Positions 27,229-38,451 of a DNA stretch of 44,331 nucleotides are shown here, piece by piece; positions within the stretch are counted from its first letter, which is position 1; every line of letters starts with the position of its first letter. Location: positions 1-44,331 of the forward strand of contig JAUXOE010000118.1 of the NCBI GenBank assembly GCA_030682415.1. The letters are read 5' to 3'. The position numbers and the translations under genes were made by a program. The notes beneath the pieces were generated by a model. It was not told the origin of the DNA, did no database searches, and saw only the letters and a list, made by a program, of their open reading frames with translations. This DNA is from Parvibaculum sp. GTDB lineage: Bacteria > Pseudomonadota > Alphaproteobacteria > Parvibaculales > Parvibaculaceae.

Positions 27229-27287
27229 ATCGCCTGCGGAACAAGTCACGCGGTTGGCGACAACATTCTTCGCGACGCATAGGCGAT
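27229..27287 (+). other. Nested hairpin in the rtcB leader region, candidate small RNA on the plus strand
   Basis: On the plus strand ATCGCCTGCG (27229-27238) pairs with CGCA (27276-27279) and GGCGAT (27282-27287) around a two-base bulge. Inside, CGCG (27249-27252) pairs with CGCG (27271-27274), and GTTG (27253-27256) with CAAC (27261-27264) across a GCGA loop. GCGA is a GNRA tetraloop only on the plus strand. A strong plus-strand terminator follows 10 bases later. Together they look like a roughly 100-base RNA antisense to the rtcB leader. No clear promoter was found. Confidence 0.35.
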
Positions 27288-27296
27288 ACGGGGCTG

Positions 27297-27327
27297 GGGC
27301 GGCCGGCCCATTCCGGCCGCCCTTTTT
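27297..27327 (+). terminator. Strong intrinsic terminator, plus strand, between rtcB and rtcR
   Basis: GGGCGGCCGG (27297-27306) and CCGGCCGCCC (27313-27322) form a perfect 10-bp stem with a six-base loop, followed by TTTTT (27323-27327). The T tract is only on the plus strand, although no plus-strand protein gene lies upstream. It falls inside the rtcBA leader, downstream of its sigma-54 promoter, where the minus-strand transcript would also fold it. Confidence 0.75.
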
Positions 27328-27379
27328 GCCCGCACCGGACGGAACGCATGATCAGTGACGTCCGGCATTAAGGCACATA

Positions 27380-27394
27380 GCACAGCACGTGCCA
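27380..27394 (-). promoter_or_regulatory. Sigma-54 promoter of rtcBA
   Basis: Reading the minus strand: TGGCAC, five bases (GTGCT), GTGC. The essential GG and GC are at the correct spacing; only one T of the -12 TTGC is changed to G. It points to rtcB, and the divergent rtcR gene encodes a sigma-54 activator. Transcription should begin near 27367, leaving a leader of about 160 bases. Confidence 0.8.
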
Positions 27395-27501
27395 AACGCG
27401 GGCTGAGCTGTCCTATTCGTCCGAAAGCCAGCAAAAGAGCCCGTTTTCTTCGGATTTTTCCCCGCTACAAAAGTGAACCGGCCCATGATTTTTCTATCTG
27501 T

Positions 27502-27520
27502 TTATCTAATTTCTAGATAA
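27502..27520. promoter_or_regulatory. Inverted repeat directly before rtcR
   Basis: TTATCTA (27502-27508) and TAGATAA (27514-27520) form a perfect 7-bp inverted repeat around five bases, 10 bases before the rtcR ATG. The stretch is AT-rich with several -10-like hexamers, so the repeat could be an autoregulatory operator over the rtcR promoter. Confidence 0.45.
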
Positions 27521-27530
27521 TAATATAATC

Positions 27531-29126
27531 ATGAAACCGCTCACCGTCATTGGCTTCATAGGCTCCACGCTCGACGCGAGCGAGGCAGCTCCCTCGCGAT
27601 GGAACAAGTGGCGTCCGTCCGTGAATCTCTGCATGCATGAAGACCTGCGGGTGGACCGGTTCGTCATGCTGCACGGGACCGCACATCAAGCTCTGGCAGA
27701 GATGGTGACCGCCGACATCGCGACCGTCTCGCCCGAGACGGCCGTCGAACGCCGGCCGCTCGATTTCAAGGACCCTTGGGATTTCGAAGAGGTCTACGGA
27801 AAGCTTCTGGATTTTGCCCGCTCCTACCCGTTCGAACCGGATAGCGAGGACTATCTGATCCACATCACGACGGGCACACATGTCGTGCAGATATGCCTGT
27901 TTCTTCTCACTGAAGCACACTACCTGCCGGGCCGGCTCCTCCAGACACAGCCCTCGCGAGACAGGCAACGACATACCGCCGGAGCATGGAGCGCCATCGA
28001 TCTCGATCTTTCGCGATATGACAGCATCGCGACACGCTTCGCGGCCGCCGCCGCGGAAAGCATCTCGTTCCTGAAATCCGGCATCGACACGCGCAACGAA
28101 GCCTTCAACCGAATGATCGACGAGATTGAGCAGGTCGCCATTCGCTCGAAGGCGCCGCTTCTGTTGATGGGCCCAACGGGTGCCGGCAAGAGCCAGCTTG
28201 CACGGCGTATCTACGAACTGAGACGCCTGAAGCACCAGATCTCAGGGCCGTTCGTCGAGGTCAACTGCGCGACGTTGAAGGGCGACGGCGCGATGTCCGC
28301 ATTGTTCGGACATAAGAAGGGCGCGTTCACAGGCGCCATGTCGGACAGACCCGGCCTCCTTCGCACAGCCGACAAGGGCATGCTCTTCCTCGACGAGATC
28401 GGCGAGTTGGGACTCGACGAGCAGGCCATGATCCTTCGTGCGATCGAGGAAAAGCGTTTCATGCCCGTCGGCGCGGACAAGGATGTTGGATCTGATTTTC
28501 AGCTGATTGCTGGGACCAACCGCGATCTCGCGCGGGCGATGACGGAAGGGACGTTCCGCGACGATCTGTTTGCGCGCCTCAACCTTTGGACGTTCTCGCT
28601 CCCCGGGCTTTCACAACGCCTCGAGGACATCGAACCAAATCTCGACTACGAGCTGGACCGGTTTGCTCAACGCGAAAGTACGCGCGTGACGTTCAACAAG
28701 GAGGCCCGTCACCGTTTCCTAACCTTTGCCACATCTGCGGACGCATCATGGCCCGGAAATTTTCGCGACCTTGCCGCAAGCGTGACGCGCATGGCCACCC
28801 TCGCTTCCTCGGGCCGGATAAATATCAACGGCGTGGATGCGGAAATCAAACGGCTGAGCGAGCTCTGGGCTCACTCCAGAACCGGGCCCAGCGACAATCT
28901 GGAAGAGCTCCTCGATGACGCGGTATTAAAGCAAATGGATATGTTCGACAGAGTGCAGCTTGCCGAAGTCGTCCAAATCTGTCGCGGCAGCCAGTCGCTT
29001 TCGGATGCGGGGCGGAAGCTGTTTGCCGCTTCACGCAACCGCCGCACCACGGAAAACGACGCCGACCGCCTGAGAAAATACCTAACCCGATTCAAGCTGA
29101 CATGGGCGACGATCAAGCAGACCTGA
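27531..29126 (+). CDS. rtcR: Sigma-54-dependent activator RtcR with CARF domain
   Basis: A 531-residue activator of rtcBA, closely matching E. coli RtcR in layout. The N-terminal CARF domain (about 1-180; motif HITTGTH at 111-117) probably binds an RNA-derived ligand such as a cyclic-phosphate-ended fragment. The AAA+ domain has Walker A GPTGAGKS (214-221), the sigma-54 contact loop GAFTGA (264-269) and Walker B LFLDEI. The C-terminus (DRLRKYLTRF region) is the DNA-binding part. It diverges from rtcB. The ATG at 27531 has no Shine-Dalgarno sequence, but the conserved N-terminus supports it. Confidence 0.96.
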   Translation: MKPLTVIGFIGSTLDASEAAPSRWNKWRPSVNLCMHEDLRVDRFVMLHGTAHQALAEMVTADIATVSPETAVERRPLDFKDPWDFEEVYGKLLDFARSYPFEPDSEDYLIHITTGTHVVQICLFLLTEAHYLPGRLLQTQPSRDRQRHTAGAWSAIDLDLSRYDSIATRFAAAAAESISFLKSGIDTRNEAFNRMIDEIEQVAIRSKAPLLLMGPTGAGKSQLARRIYELRRLKHQISGPFVEVNCATLKGDGAMSALFGHKKGAFTGAMSDRPGLLRTADKGMLFLDEIGELGLDEQAMILRAIEEKRFMPVGADKDVGSDFQLIAGTNRDLARAMTEGTFRDDLFARLNLWTFSLPGLSQRLEDIEPNLDYELDRFAQRESTRVTFNKEARHRFLTFATSADASWPGNFRDLAASVTRMATLASSGRININGVDAEIKRLSELWAHSRTGPSDNLEELLDDAVLKQMDMFDRVQLAEVVQICRGSQSLSDAGRKLFAASRNRRTTENDADRLRKYLTRFKLTWATIKQT

Positions 29127-29351
29127 GCGATCCGTTTTTGTGGTCCGTGGAACTGGCAGGAAAATCCATCACGCGACACAGTCCGATGACGCAGCACCGG
29201 ACGCCGTGATTCGTGCGCTCGACAGGATTGCAGCTCTATCCCGTCTTTCGCATCACAACGACAACGGCTACCGGAGAACCGGCGTATTTCCACCGATCTC
29301 CCGGAAGATCAAGCGACCCTTGCGGCCGAGATTTCGGATCGGGGGATGAAT

Positions 29352-29427
<76 letters not shown>

Positions 29428-29556
29428 GCCTTGTATCCGGCGCGGGATGGGCCCCGCACCGACGGTGGCGGAACTTAGGGCCGCGCCCCCCGGCGATCAA
29501 GAGAAACTTGATGCCGGAGAGATCGCGCAACCGCGGCGTTCCGCCTTGCCGTTATT

Positions 29557-32109
<2,553 letters not shown>

Positions 32110-32304
32110 GTGCGTTTTCGCCGTTCTGGCGGCGCGCCTTTTTCGCATTGCTCTGACGCAGGATTCCGCCGGTCGGGTCGCTTTTTGCAACCTCTAACCG
32201 ACACCGCCCAAATCCACATGCTCCCGGACGTTCTACGATTTCGGGGGAAGACCCGCGGACCCAACCGCCGGCCGGAACAAAAGCATCGTCAGGAGACTTT
32301 TACA

Positions 32305-34014
32305 TTGGCTAACACCGCAAGCGCGCTCAATCCGAGCCGCGAAGATTTTGCCGCCCTGCTGGAGCAGTCCTTTTCCGAAGGCAGCATGCAGGAAGGCTCC
32401 GTCATCAAGGGGACGGTCGTCGCCATCGAAAACGACCTCGCCATCATCGATGTCGGCCTCAAGACGGAAGGTCGCGTCGCCCTCAAGGAATTTGCGACAC
32501 CCGGCAAGCTCGCCAACCTCAATGTCGGCGACGTCGTCGAGGTTTATCTCGAGCGCATCGAGAACGCGATGGGCGAAGCGGTGCTCAGCCGCGAAAAGGC
32601 CAAGCGCGAAGAAAGCTGGATTCGCCTCGAGGAAGCCTTCGAGAAGCAGGATCGCGTCGACGGTCAGATTTTCGGCCGCGTCAAAGGCGGCTTCACGGTC
32701 GATCTCGACGGCGCTGTGGCCTTCCTGCCCGGCAGCCAGGTCGATATCCGTCCCGTGCGCGACGTGACGCCGCTGATGAATATTCCGCAGCCCTTCCAGA
32801 TTCTGAAAATGGACAAGCGGCGCGGCAATATCGTCGTCTCTCGCCGCGCGGTGCTCGAAGAGACGCGCGCCGAACAGCGGCAGGAGCTGGTCGAGAACCT
32901 GAAAGAAGGCCAGGTGCTCGAAGGCGTCGTCAAGAACATCACCGATTACGGCGCCTTCGTCGATCTCGGCGGCGTCGACGGTCTCCTTCATGTCACCGAC
33001 ATTGCATGGCGCCGCGTCAACCACCCGACCGAAGTGCTCTCGATCGGCCAGACGCTGAAGGTTCAGGTCATCAAGGTCAATCACGACACGCAGCGCATCT
33101 CGCTCGGCATGAAGCAGCTCAAAGCCGATCCCTGGGAAGGTGTCGAGACGAAATATCCGCTTGAGGCGCGCTTCAAGGGCCGCGTCACCAACATCACCGA
33201 TTACGGTGCGTTTGTGGAGCTTGAGCCCGGCGTGGAAGGCCTCGTCCATGTCTCCGAGATGAGCTGGACCAAGAAGAACGTGCATCCGGGCAAGATCGTT
33301 TCCACCTCGCAGGAAGTGGAAGTGATGGTGCTCGAAGTCGATCCGGTGAAGCGCCGCATCTCGCTTGGTCTCAAGCATTGCATGGACAATCCCTGGACGA
33401 CCTTCGCCGAGAAGTATCCCTCGGGCACAATGGTCGAAGGCGAGATCAAGAACATCACCGAGTTCGGGCTCTTTGTCGGTCTCGACGCCGATGTGGACGG
33501 CATGGTGCACATGTCCGATCTCGACTGGAACCGCCCGGGCGAAGAGGCGATGACCGATTACCAGAAGGGCCAGATCGTGAAGGCGGTCGTGCTCGATGTC
33601 GACACCGAGAAGGAACGCATCTCGCTGGGCATCAAGCAGCTCTCCGGCGATCCGATGGAATCGCTGGGCGATATCCGCAAGGGTGCGGTCGTGACCTGCA
33701 CGGTCACCGCCGTCACCGAAAACGGCCTCGAGGTCACGGTGGGTGCGGACGATATGTCGGCCTTCATCCGTCGCGCCGAACTGGCGCGCGACCGTGGCGA
33801 TCAGCGACCGGAACGCTTTTCGGTCGGTGACAAGATCGACGCCCGCGTGACGCAGTTCGACCGTGCGGCCCGCAAGATCCAGCTTTCGATCAAGGCGCTC
33901 GAAATCGCCGAAGAAAAAGAAGCGGTGGCGCAGTACGGCTCGTCGGATTCGGGTGCATCGCTGGGCGACATTCTCGGTGCGGCCCTCAACAAGGCCGGTT
34001 CGGACGACAAATAA
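32305..34014 (+). CDS. rpsA: 30S ribosomal protein S1
   Basis: A 569-residue protein with six S1 RNA-binding repeats (about 30-100, 115-180, 200-270, 285-355, 372-442 and 458-528); copies of the ITDYGAFVDLGGVDGLLHV type are visible. It helps ribosomes bind mRNA. I start it at TTG 32305, eight bases after AGGAGA; the product begins MANTASALNPSREDF, as in relatives. A TTG start and a 195-base upstream leader leave room for S1 autoregulation (inference). The C-terminus (ASLGDILGAALNKA) is typical for alphaproteobacteria. Confidence 0.97.
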   Translation: MANTASALNPSREDFAALLEQSFSEGSMQEGSVIKGTVVAIENDLAIIDVGLKTEGRVALKEFATPGKLANLNVGDVVEVYLERIENAMGEAVLSREKAKREESWIRLEEAFEKQDRVDGQIFGRVKGGFTVDLDGAVAFLPGSQVDIRPVRDVTPLMNIPQPFQILKMDKRRGNIVVSRRAVLEETRAEQRQELVENLKEGQVLEGVVKNITDYGAFVDLGGVDGLLHVTDIAWRRVNHPTEVLSIGQTLKVQVIKVNHDTQRISLGMKQLKADPWEGVETKYPLEARFKGRVTNITDYGAFVELEPGVEGLVHVSEMSWTKKNVHPGKIVSTSQEVEVMVLEVDPVKRRISLGLKHCMDNPWTTFAEKYPSGTMVEGEIKNITEFGLFVGLDADVDGMVHMSDLDWNRPGEEAMTDYQKGQIVKAVVLDVDTEKERISLGIKQLSGDPMESLGDIRKGAVVTCTVTAVTENGLEVTVGADDMSAFIRRAELARDRGDQRPERFSVGDKIDARVTQFDRAARKIQLSIKALEIAEEKEAVAQYGSSDSGASLGDILGAALNKAGSDDK

Positions 34015-34021
34015 GGACGCA

Positions 34022-34048
34022 ACGGGTGGGGCGACAAGCCCCGCCCGT
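34022..34048 (+). other. GC-rich hairpin after rpsA without T tract
   Basis: ACGGGTGGGGC (34022-34032) pairs with GCCCCGCCCGT (34038-34048) across five bases, with one G-T wobble. No T run follows, so it is more likely an mRNA-stabilising 3' hairpin or processing site than a terminator. Confidence 0.5.
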
Positions 34049-34097
34049 CGCGTTAAGCTCCGGCTCCGCATTCGTCCTGTCCGGAGGGTTAAGACAC

Positions 34098-35042
34098 GTG
34101 TCGCTCGATGCAGATACATTGACAGACAGGCGGCGTTTGAAGCGCCGCCTGTTTTTTTGGCGCGCCGGCGCCATCCTCGCGCTGGCCGTGGCATTGATTG
34201 CGTTGATCTCCGAGCGCGGCTGGCCGGCCCGTTCGCATATCGCCCGGGTCGAGATCGGCGGCATTGTCGTCGACGACCGCTTGCAACACGAAATGCTGGA
34301 GAAGATCGCCAAGGACCCGAGCGTCAAGGCGGTGATCCTCGCCATCGACAGCCCCGGCGGCACGACGACGGGTGCCGAAGCGCTCTACGAATCCATCCGC
34401 CATGTCGCGGCCGAGAAGCCGGTCGTCGCCGTGCTGGGGACGGTCGCGGCGTCGGGCGGCTATATCGTCGCCATGTCGGCCGACCGCATCGTCGCCCGCG
34501 GCAACACCATCACCGGCTCCATCGGCGTCATCTTCCAATGGGCGCAGCTTGAGGAACTTCTGAAGCATATCGGCGTCGAAATGCGCGAGGTCAAATCGGC
34601 ACCACTGAAGGCCGAGCCGAACCCCTTCCACCGGCCGAGCCCGGAGGCGCTGCGGGTGACCAAGGAACTTGTCGACAGCTCCTATGACTGGTTCCTGCAT
34701 CTCGTTATGGAACGGCGCGATATGGACGAGGCAATGGCGCGGCGCCTCGGCGACGGACGCGTCTTCACCGGCTGGCAGGCTGTGGAAAACGGGCTTGTCG
34801 ACGAGATCGGCAGCGAAGAGCAGGCGATTGCCTGGCTTGCCGAGGAACACGGGCTCGATCCCGATCTCCCGGTCCAGACATGGGAACCGGCTTATCCCAG
34901 TCTCGGCATCGCCGGCTTTGTCGGGCGGACGCTCGGCGAGGCGATCATCGTTGCCGGTGAAGTCGTGGCCGGAAAAACACAGCAAACAAAAAGACTTACA
35001 CTTGACGGTCTGACAAGCGTTTGGCAACCTGACCGCCAATAA
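34098..35042 (+). CDS. sppA: Signal peptide peptidase SppA (S49, short form)
   Basis: A 314-residue membrane-anchored serine protease that degrades cleaved signal peptides. The basic start RRRLKRR is followed by one membrane segment (about 22-40) and the S49 domain: AIDSPGG, then ASGGYI with catalytic Ser119 and the general-base Lys171 in SAPLKAEP. GTG 34098 lies 10 bases after GGAGG and is chosen over the longer frame. A strong terminator-like hairpin overlaps codons 10-21 of this gene. ihfB follows. Confidence 0.93.
   Translation: MSLDADTLTDRRRLKRRLFFWRAGAILALAVALIALISERGWPARSHIARVEIGGIVVDDRLQHEMLEKIAKDPSVKAVILAIDSPGGTTTGAEALYESIRHVAAEKPVVAVLGTVAASGGYIVAMSADRIVARGNTITGSIGVIFQWAQLEELLKHIGVEMREVKSAPLKAEPNPFHRPSPEALRVTKELVDSSYDWFLHLVMERRDMDEAMARRLGDGRVFTGWQAVENGLVDEIGSEEQAIAWLAEEHGLDPDLPVQTWEPAYPSLGIAGFVGRTLGEAIIVAGEVVAGKTQQTKRLTLDGLTSVWQPDRQ
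34126..34158 (+). terminator. Intrinsic terminator lying inside the sppA reading frame
   Basis: ACAGGCGGCG (34126-34135) and CGCCGCCTGT (34143-34152) form a perfect 10-bp stem with a seven-base loop, followed by seven T (34152-34158). All of it lies in sppA codons that encode the conserved RRRLKRRL start. It probably ends much of the rpsA transcript while still coding. Confidence 0.75.
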
Positions 35043-35111
35043 GGGGAGAGTCAGGACCGCTTCCGGTGACGGTCAAGGACAATGCGAGGCACGGCCGGGG
35101 GACGCAAGCAT

Positions 35112-35441
35112 ATGATCAAATCGGAACTCGTCGCGCGTCTGGCTCAGGCCAATCCGCATCTCTACCAGCGCGACGTCGAACGCATCGTCGGCACGATTTT
35201 CGACGAGATCAGCGCCGCGCTGGCGCGGGGCGACCGGGTTGAGCTGCGCGGCTTCGGGGCCTTTTCGGTCAAGAGCCGCCCGGCGCGCACCGGCCGCAAT
35301 CCGCGCACCGGCGAGCCCGTTCACGTCGAGGAAAAATCGGTGCCCTTCTTCAAGACGGGCAAGGAATTGCGCGAGCGCCTTAACAATGCCGATATTTCCG
35401 ACGACAAGCTGATGGCGGCCGACGACGGCGACGACGATTGA
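35112..35441 (+). CDS. ihfB: Integration host factor subunit beta
   Basis: A 109-residue DNA-bending protein that pairs with IHF-alpha. [11 protein letters not shown], the [13 protein letters not shown] region and [12 protein letters not shown] (the beta-arm with the intercalating Pro) are diagnostic. It is slightly longer than the usual 94-100 residues through an acidic tail ([13 protein letters not shown]). I choose ATG 35112, not the upstream ATG 35082, because it gives the family N-terminus and follows GGGGGA. Confidence 0.96.
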   Translation: MIKSELVARLAQANPHLYQRDVERIVGTIFDEISAALARGDRVELRGFGAFSVKSRPARTGRNPRTGEPVHVEEKSVPFFKTGKELRERLNNADISDDKLMAADDGDDD

Positions 35442-35490
35442 TCCCGGCGCCGGCGGCTCTTGTTGACGCCCTGATTTCGGGACAGAACGC

Positions 35491-35778
35491 GTGAAACTCC
35501 TGCGCTGGATATTGCTGCCGCCCGTCGTTCTCCTTGCAATGGCGCTGGCGGTGGCCAACCGGTCAAGCGTGACCTTCAGCCTCGATCCCTTCAACCCGGA
35601 GAGCCCGGCGCTCGGCGTCGATATCCCGCTTTTCCTGATCGTGCTGGTTTCGGTGCTTGTCGGTATTCTGGCCGGCGGCTTCGGCGCCTGGGCGCAGGCT
35701 CGGCGAAAAGCGGCGCGGAGCAAGGGCGCGGCCCCGGTGAACGGTTTGCCGGCGCTTCGAGCCGCCGAAAACGACTAA
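35491..35778 (+). CDS. lapA: LapA/DUF1049-family small membrane protein
   Basis: A 95-residue inner-membrane protein with two hydrophobic segments (about 5-22 and 45-68) and a basic cytoplasmic tail, matching the LapA (lipopolysaccharide assembly protein A) domain, including the [13 protein letters not shown] stretch between the helices. It starts with GTG 35491. In enterics LapA works with LapB in LpxC control; no lapB is adjacent here. The position between ihfB and pyrF is common in alphaproteobacteria. Confidence 0.85.
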   Translation: MKLLRWILLPPVVLLAMALAVANRSSVTFSLDPFNPESPALGVDIPLFLIVLVSVLVGILAGGFGAWAQARRKAARSKGAAPVNGLPALRAAEND

Positions 35779-35825
35779 ATCCGGTCCCCTTGCGGCGCCG
35801 ATCTGCTATAAGGCGGCCCAAGGAC

Positions 35826-36542
35826 ATGAGCAGGCCCGCGATGACACTTGGCAACCCGATTTTCTGCGCCCTGGACACCACCGATGTCGATCGGGCGGCG
35901 ATGCTTGCGCGCGGCCTCAAAGGCAGCGTCGGCGGTGCCAAGATCGGCATGGAATTTTTCAACGCCCATGGGCCGGCCGGCTACCGGGCGGTGGCTGAAA
36001 CGGGACTGCCGATCTTTCTCGACCTGAAGCTTCACGACATTCCGAACACGGTCGCCGGCGGCATTCGCGCGGTACTGCCGCTCGCGCCCGCCATCGTCAA
36101 TGTCCATGCGGCCGGCGGCAGCGCCATGATGCGTGCGGCCGCCGAGGCGGCGCGCGAGGCGGGCGAGCGCCGTCCGCTGATCATCGGCGTCACGCTGCTG
36201 ACAAGCCTTGATGAAACCGATCTGGCGGCAACCGGCGTCGGCGGCACGGCATCCGACCAGGTGCGCCGGCTTGCCGGCCTTGCGGCCGCTGCCGGTCTCG
36301 ACGGCGTCGTCTGCTCGGCCCATGAGATCGAAACCCTGCGCCGCGATCTCGGGTCTGACTTCAAGCTGATCGTGCCGGGCCTCCGCCCGGCCGGGAGCGC
36401 CATCGGCGACCAGAAGCGGGTGATGACGCCGACCGAAGCCCTGGCGCTCGGCGCCGATGTGCTCGTTATCGGCCGACCCATTACCGGCGCGGGCGATCCG
36501 CGGGCCGCGGCCGAAGAGATCGTCCGCTCGCTTGCGGCCTGA
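35826..36542 (+). CDS. pyrF: Orotidine 5'-phosphate decarboxylase
   Basis: A 238-residue TIM-barrel enzyme that makes UMP. The catalytic DxKxxDIPNT array is seen in [25 protein letters not shown] and the C-terminal phosphate-binding GLRPAG and VIGRPIT motifs are in place. ATG 35826 is used; ATG 35841, just before [14 protein letters not shown], is an equally possible start with better ribosome-binding-site spacing. trpF starts seven bases after its stop. Confidence 0.95.
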   Translation: MSRPAMTLGNPIFCALDTTDVDRAAMLARGLKGSVGGAKIGMEFFNAHGPAGYRAVAETGLPIFLDLKLHDIPNTVAGGIRAVLPLAPAIVNVHAAGGSAMMRAAAEAAREAGERRPLIIGVTLLTSLDETDLAATGVGGTASDQVRRLAGLAAAAGLDGVVCSAHEIETLRRDLGSDFKLIVPGLRPAGSAIGDQKRVMTPTEALALGADVLVIGRPITGAGDPRAAAEEIVRSLAA

Positions 36543-36549
36543 TCCCGCC

Positions 36550-37197
36550 ATGACGGTCCGTGTCAAAATCTGCGGCTTGTCGACACCGGAAACGATCGAG
36601 GCATCGGTCGCCGCCGGCGCCGACTATCTCGGTTTCAACTTCTATCCGGAAAGCCCCCGAAGCATCTCGCTCGCACAGGCCCGCGCACTGGCCGCCGGCG
36701 TTCCGTCCTCCGTGCTCAAGGTCTCACTCACCGTCGATGCCGACGACCGGACACTCGACGGGGTGGTCGAGGCGCTCCAGCCCGATATCCTGCAGCTTCA
36801 TGGCGCCGAAACGCCGGACCGGCTCGTCGAGCTCAAATCGCGCTATGGCATCACGCTGCTGAAGGCTATTGGCGTCGCCGAGCCGGGCGATCCGGAACTT
36901 TGCGAAATTTACCGAGATTCCGCCGATTTGTTGCTGTTCGATGCCAAACCGCCTAAATCTATGGCGGGCGCACTGCCGGGTGGAAACGGCCTCGTTTTCG
37001 ACTGGTCGCTGATCGCCGGCCATCGGCCGGAGATGCCCTGGATGCTTTCGGGCGGCCTCACCGCTGAAAATGTCGCCGAGGCGATCCGCATTACCGGCGC
37101 CGAAGCGGTCGACGTTTCATCCGGTGTCGAAAGCGCGCCGGGCAAGAAGGATCCGGCCGCGATCGCAGCCTTTATTCGTGCGGCCAAGGGCGCCTGA
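36550..37197 (+). CDS. trpF: Phosphoribosylanthranilate isomerase
   Basis: A 215-residue TIM-barrel enzyme of tryptophan synthesis. VKICGLSTPETI carries the catalytic Cys, LGFNFYPESPR follows, LLLFDAKPPK contains the catalytic Asp, and DVSSGVESAPGKKDP is the phosphate-binding end. ATG 36550 is seven bases past pyrF. trpB follows after 36 bases with its own ribosome-binding site. It is separate from trpC, as usual in this class. Confidence 0.96.
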   Translation: MTVRVKICGLSTPETIEASVAAGADYLGFNFYPESPRSISLAQARALAAGVPSSVLKVSLTVDADDRTLDGVVEALQPDILQLHGAETPDRLVELKSRYGITLLKAIGVAEPGDPELCEIYRDSADLLLFDAKPPKSMAGALPGGNGLVFDWSLIAGHRPEMPWMLSGGLTAENVAEAIRITGAEAVDVSSGVESAPGKKDPAAIAAFIRAAKGA

Positions 37198-37233
37198 CGG
37201 CAGCCTGAATTTGGTGGAAGAGAAAGTTCGAGC

Positions 37234-38451
37234 GTGAGCACTTCGCAAGCCAACTCACTACGCAACGGACCCGACGAGCGGGGTCGCTTCGGCATTTTCG
37301 GCGGCCGCTTCGTCGCCGAAACGCTGATGCCGCTGGTGCTCGATCTCGACAAGGCCTACACCGCCGCGAAGAACGACCCAGCCTTCCAGGCGCAGATCGA
37401 TTTCATGCAGCGCGATTATGTGGGCCGGCCAAGCCCGCTTTATCTCGCCGAACGTCTGACCGAGAAATTCGGCGGCGCCAAAATCTACATGAAGCGCGAC
37501 GAGCTCAACCATACCGGCAGCCACAAGATCAACAATTGCCTCGGACAGATTCTGCTGGCGATGCGCATGGGCAAGACGCGCATCATCGCCGAAACTGGTG
37601 CCGGCCAGCACGGCGTCGCGACCGCCACCGTCTGCGCGCGTTTTGGTCTGCCCTGCGTCGTCTATATGGGCACCACCGACATCGAGCGGCAGAAGCCCAA
37701 TGTCTTCCGCATGAAGCTTCTCGGCGCCGAGGTTGTGCCGGTCACGTCTGGAACCGGCACGCTGAAGGATGCGATGAACGAGGCCTTGCGCGACTGGGTG
37801 ACCAATGTCGACAACACCTATTACCTCATCGGCACGGTCGCCGGCCCCCATCCCTATCCGGCGATGGTACGCGACTTTCAGTCGGTGATCGGCAACGAAA
37901 CGAAAGCGCAGATGCAGGAGCGCGAGGGGCGGTTGCCGGATTCGCTGGTCGCCTGTATCGGCGGCGGCTCCAATGCGATGGGATTGTTCCATCCCTTCCT
38001 CGACGATCGGTCGGTGAAAATCTACGGCGTCGAGGCGGCCGGCAAGGGCCTTGAAACCGGCGAGCATTGCGCCTCGCTGAAAGGCGGCTCGGCCGGCGTG
38101 CTGCATGGCAACCGGACCTATCTGCTGCAGGACGAAGACGGGCAGATCAAGGATGGTCATTCGATTTCGGCCGGTCTCGACTATCCCGGCATCGGGCCCG
38201 AGCATGCATGGCTGCACGAAACGGGTCGTGCCGAATATGTGTCGGCGACCGACAGGGAAGCGCTTGAGGCGTTCCAGCTCTGCTCGCGGCTAGAAGGCAT
38301 CATCCCGGCGCTTGAACCGGCGCATGCGCTGGCCTTTGTTTCGAAGCTTGCGCCGACACTGCCAAAGGATCACCTGATGGTGATGAATATGTGCGGGCGT
38401 GGCGACAAGGACGTGTTCGCGGTTGCCGACCATCTGGGGGTGACGCTGTGA
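37234..38451 (+). CDS. trpB: Tryptophan synthase beta subunit
   Basis: A 405-residue pyridoxal-phosphate enzyme that joins indole and serine. The PLP lysine lies in [29 protein letters not shown] and the C-terminal [10 protein letters not shown] complete the signature. It starts with GTG 37234 behind GGAAGAGAAAG and overlaps the trpA start by four bases (GTGA), so subunits are made in equal amounts. Confidence 0.97.
   Translation: MSTSQANSLRNGPDERGRFGIFGGRFVAETLMPLVLDLDKAYTAAKNDPAFQAQIDFMQRDYVGRPSPLYLAERLTEKFGGAKIYMKRDELNHTGSHKINNCLGQILLAMRMGKTRIIAETGAGQHGVATATVCARFGLPCVVYMGTTDIERQKPNVFRMKLLGAEVVPVTSGTGTLKDAMNEALRDWVTNVDNTYYLIGTVAGPHPYPAMVRDFQSVIGNETKAQMQEREGRLPDSLVACIGGGSNAMGLFHPFLDDRSVKIYGVEAAGKGLETGEHCASLKGGSAGVLHGNRTYLLQDEDGQIKDGHSISAGLDYPGIGPEHAWLHETGRAEYVSATDREALEAFQLCSRLEGIIPALEPAHALAFVSKLAPTLPKDHLMVMNMCGRGDKDVFAVADHLGVTL

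Noticed and set aside
27524-27529. A perfect TATAAT box directly before the rtcR ATG
   Set aside because: A start from it would fall after the ATG and remove the N-terminus that is conserved with E. coli RtcR. It is probably part of a generally AT-rich stretch.
29428-29556. Possible further RNA gene beside tRNA-Ala
   Set aside because: No second cloverleaf or conserved RNA motif could be found between the tRNA and the FYDLN gene.
32110-32304. Terminator after cmk or riboswitch in the rpsA leader
   Set aside because: Only short, ambiguous GC stems before TTTTT are visible, and no known riboswitch core was recognised.
32233-34194. A 653-codon open frame antisense to rpsA
   Set aside because: It mirrors the rpsA codon pattern, has no family motif, and rpsA on the other strand is certain. 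High GC makes long antisense frames common here.
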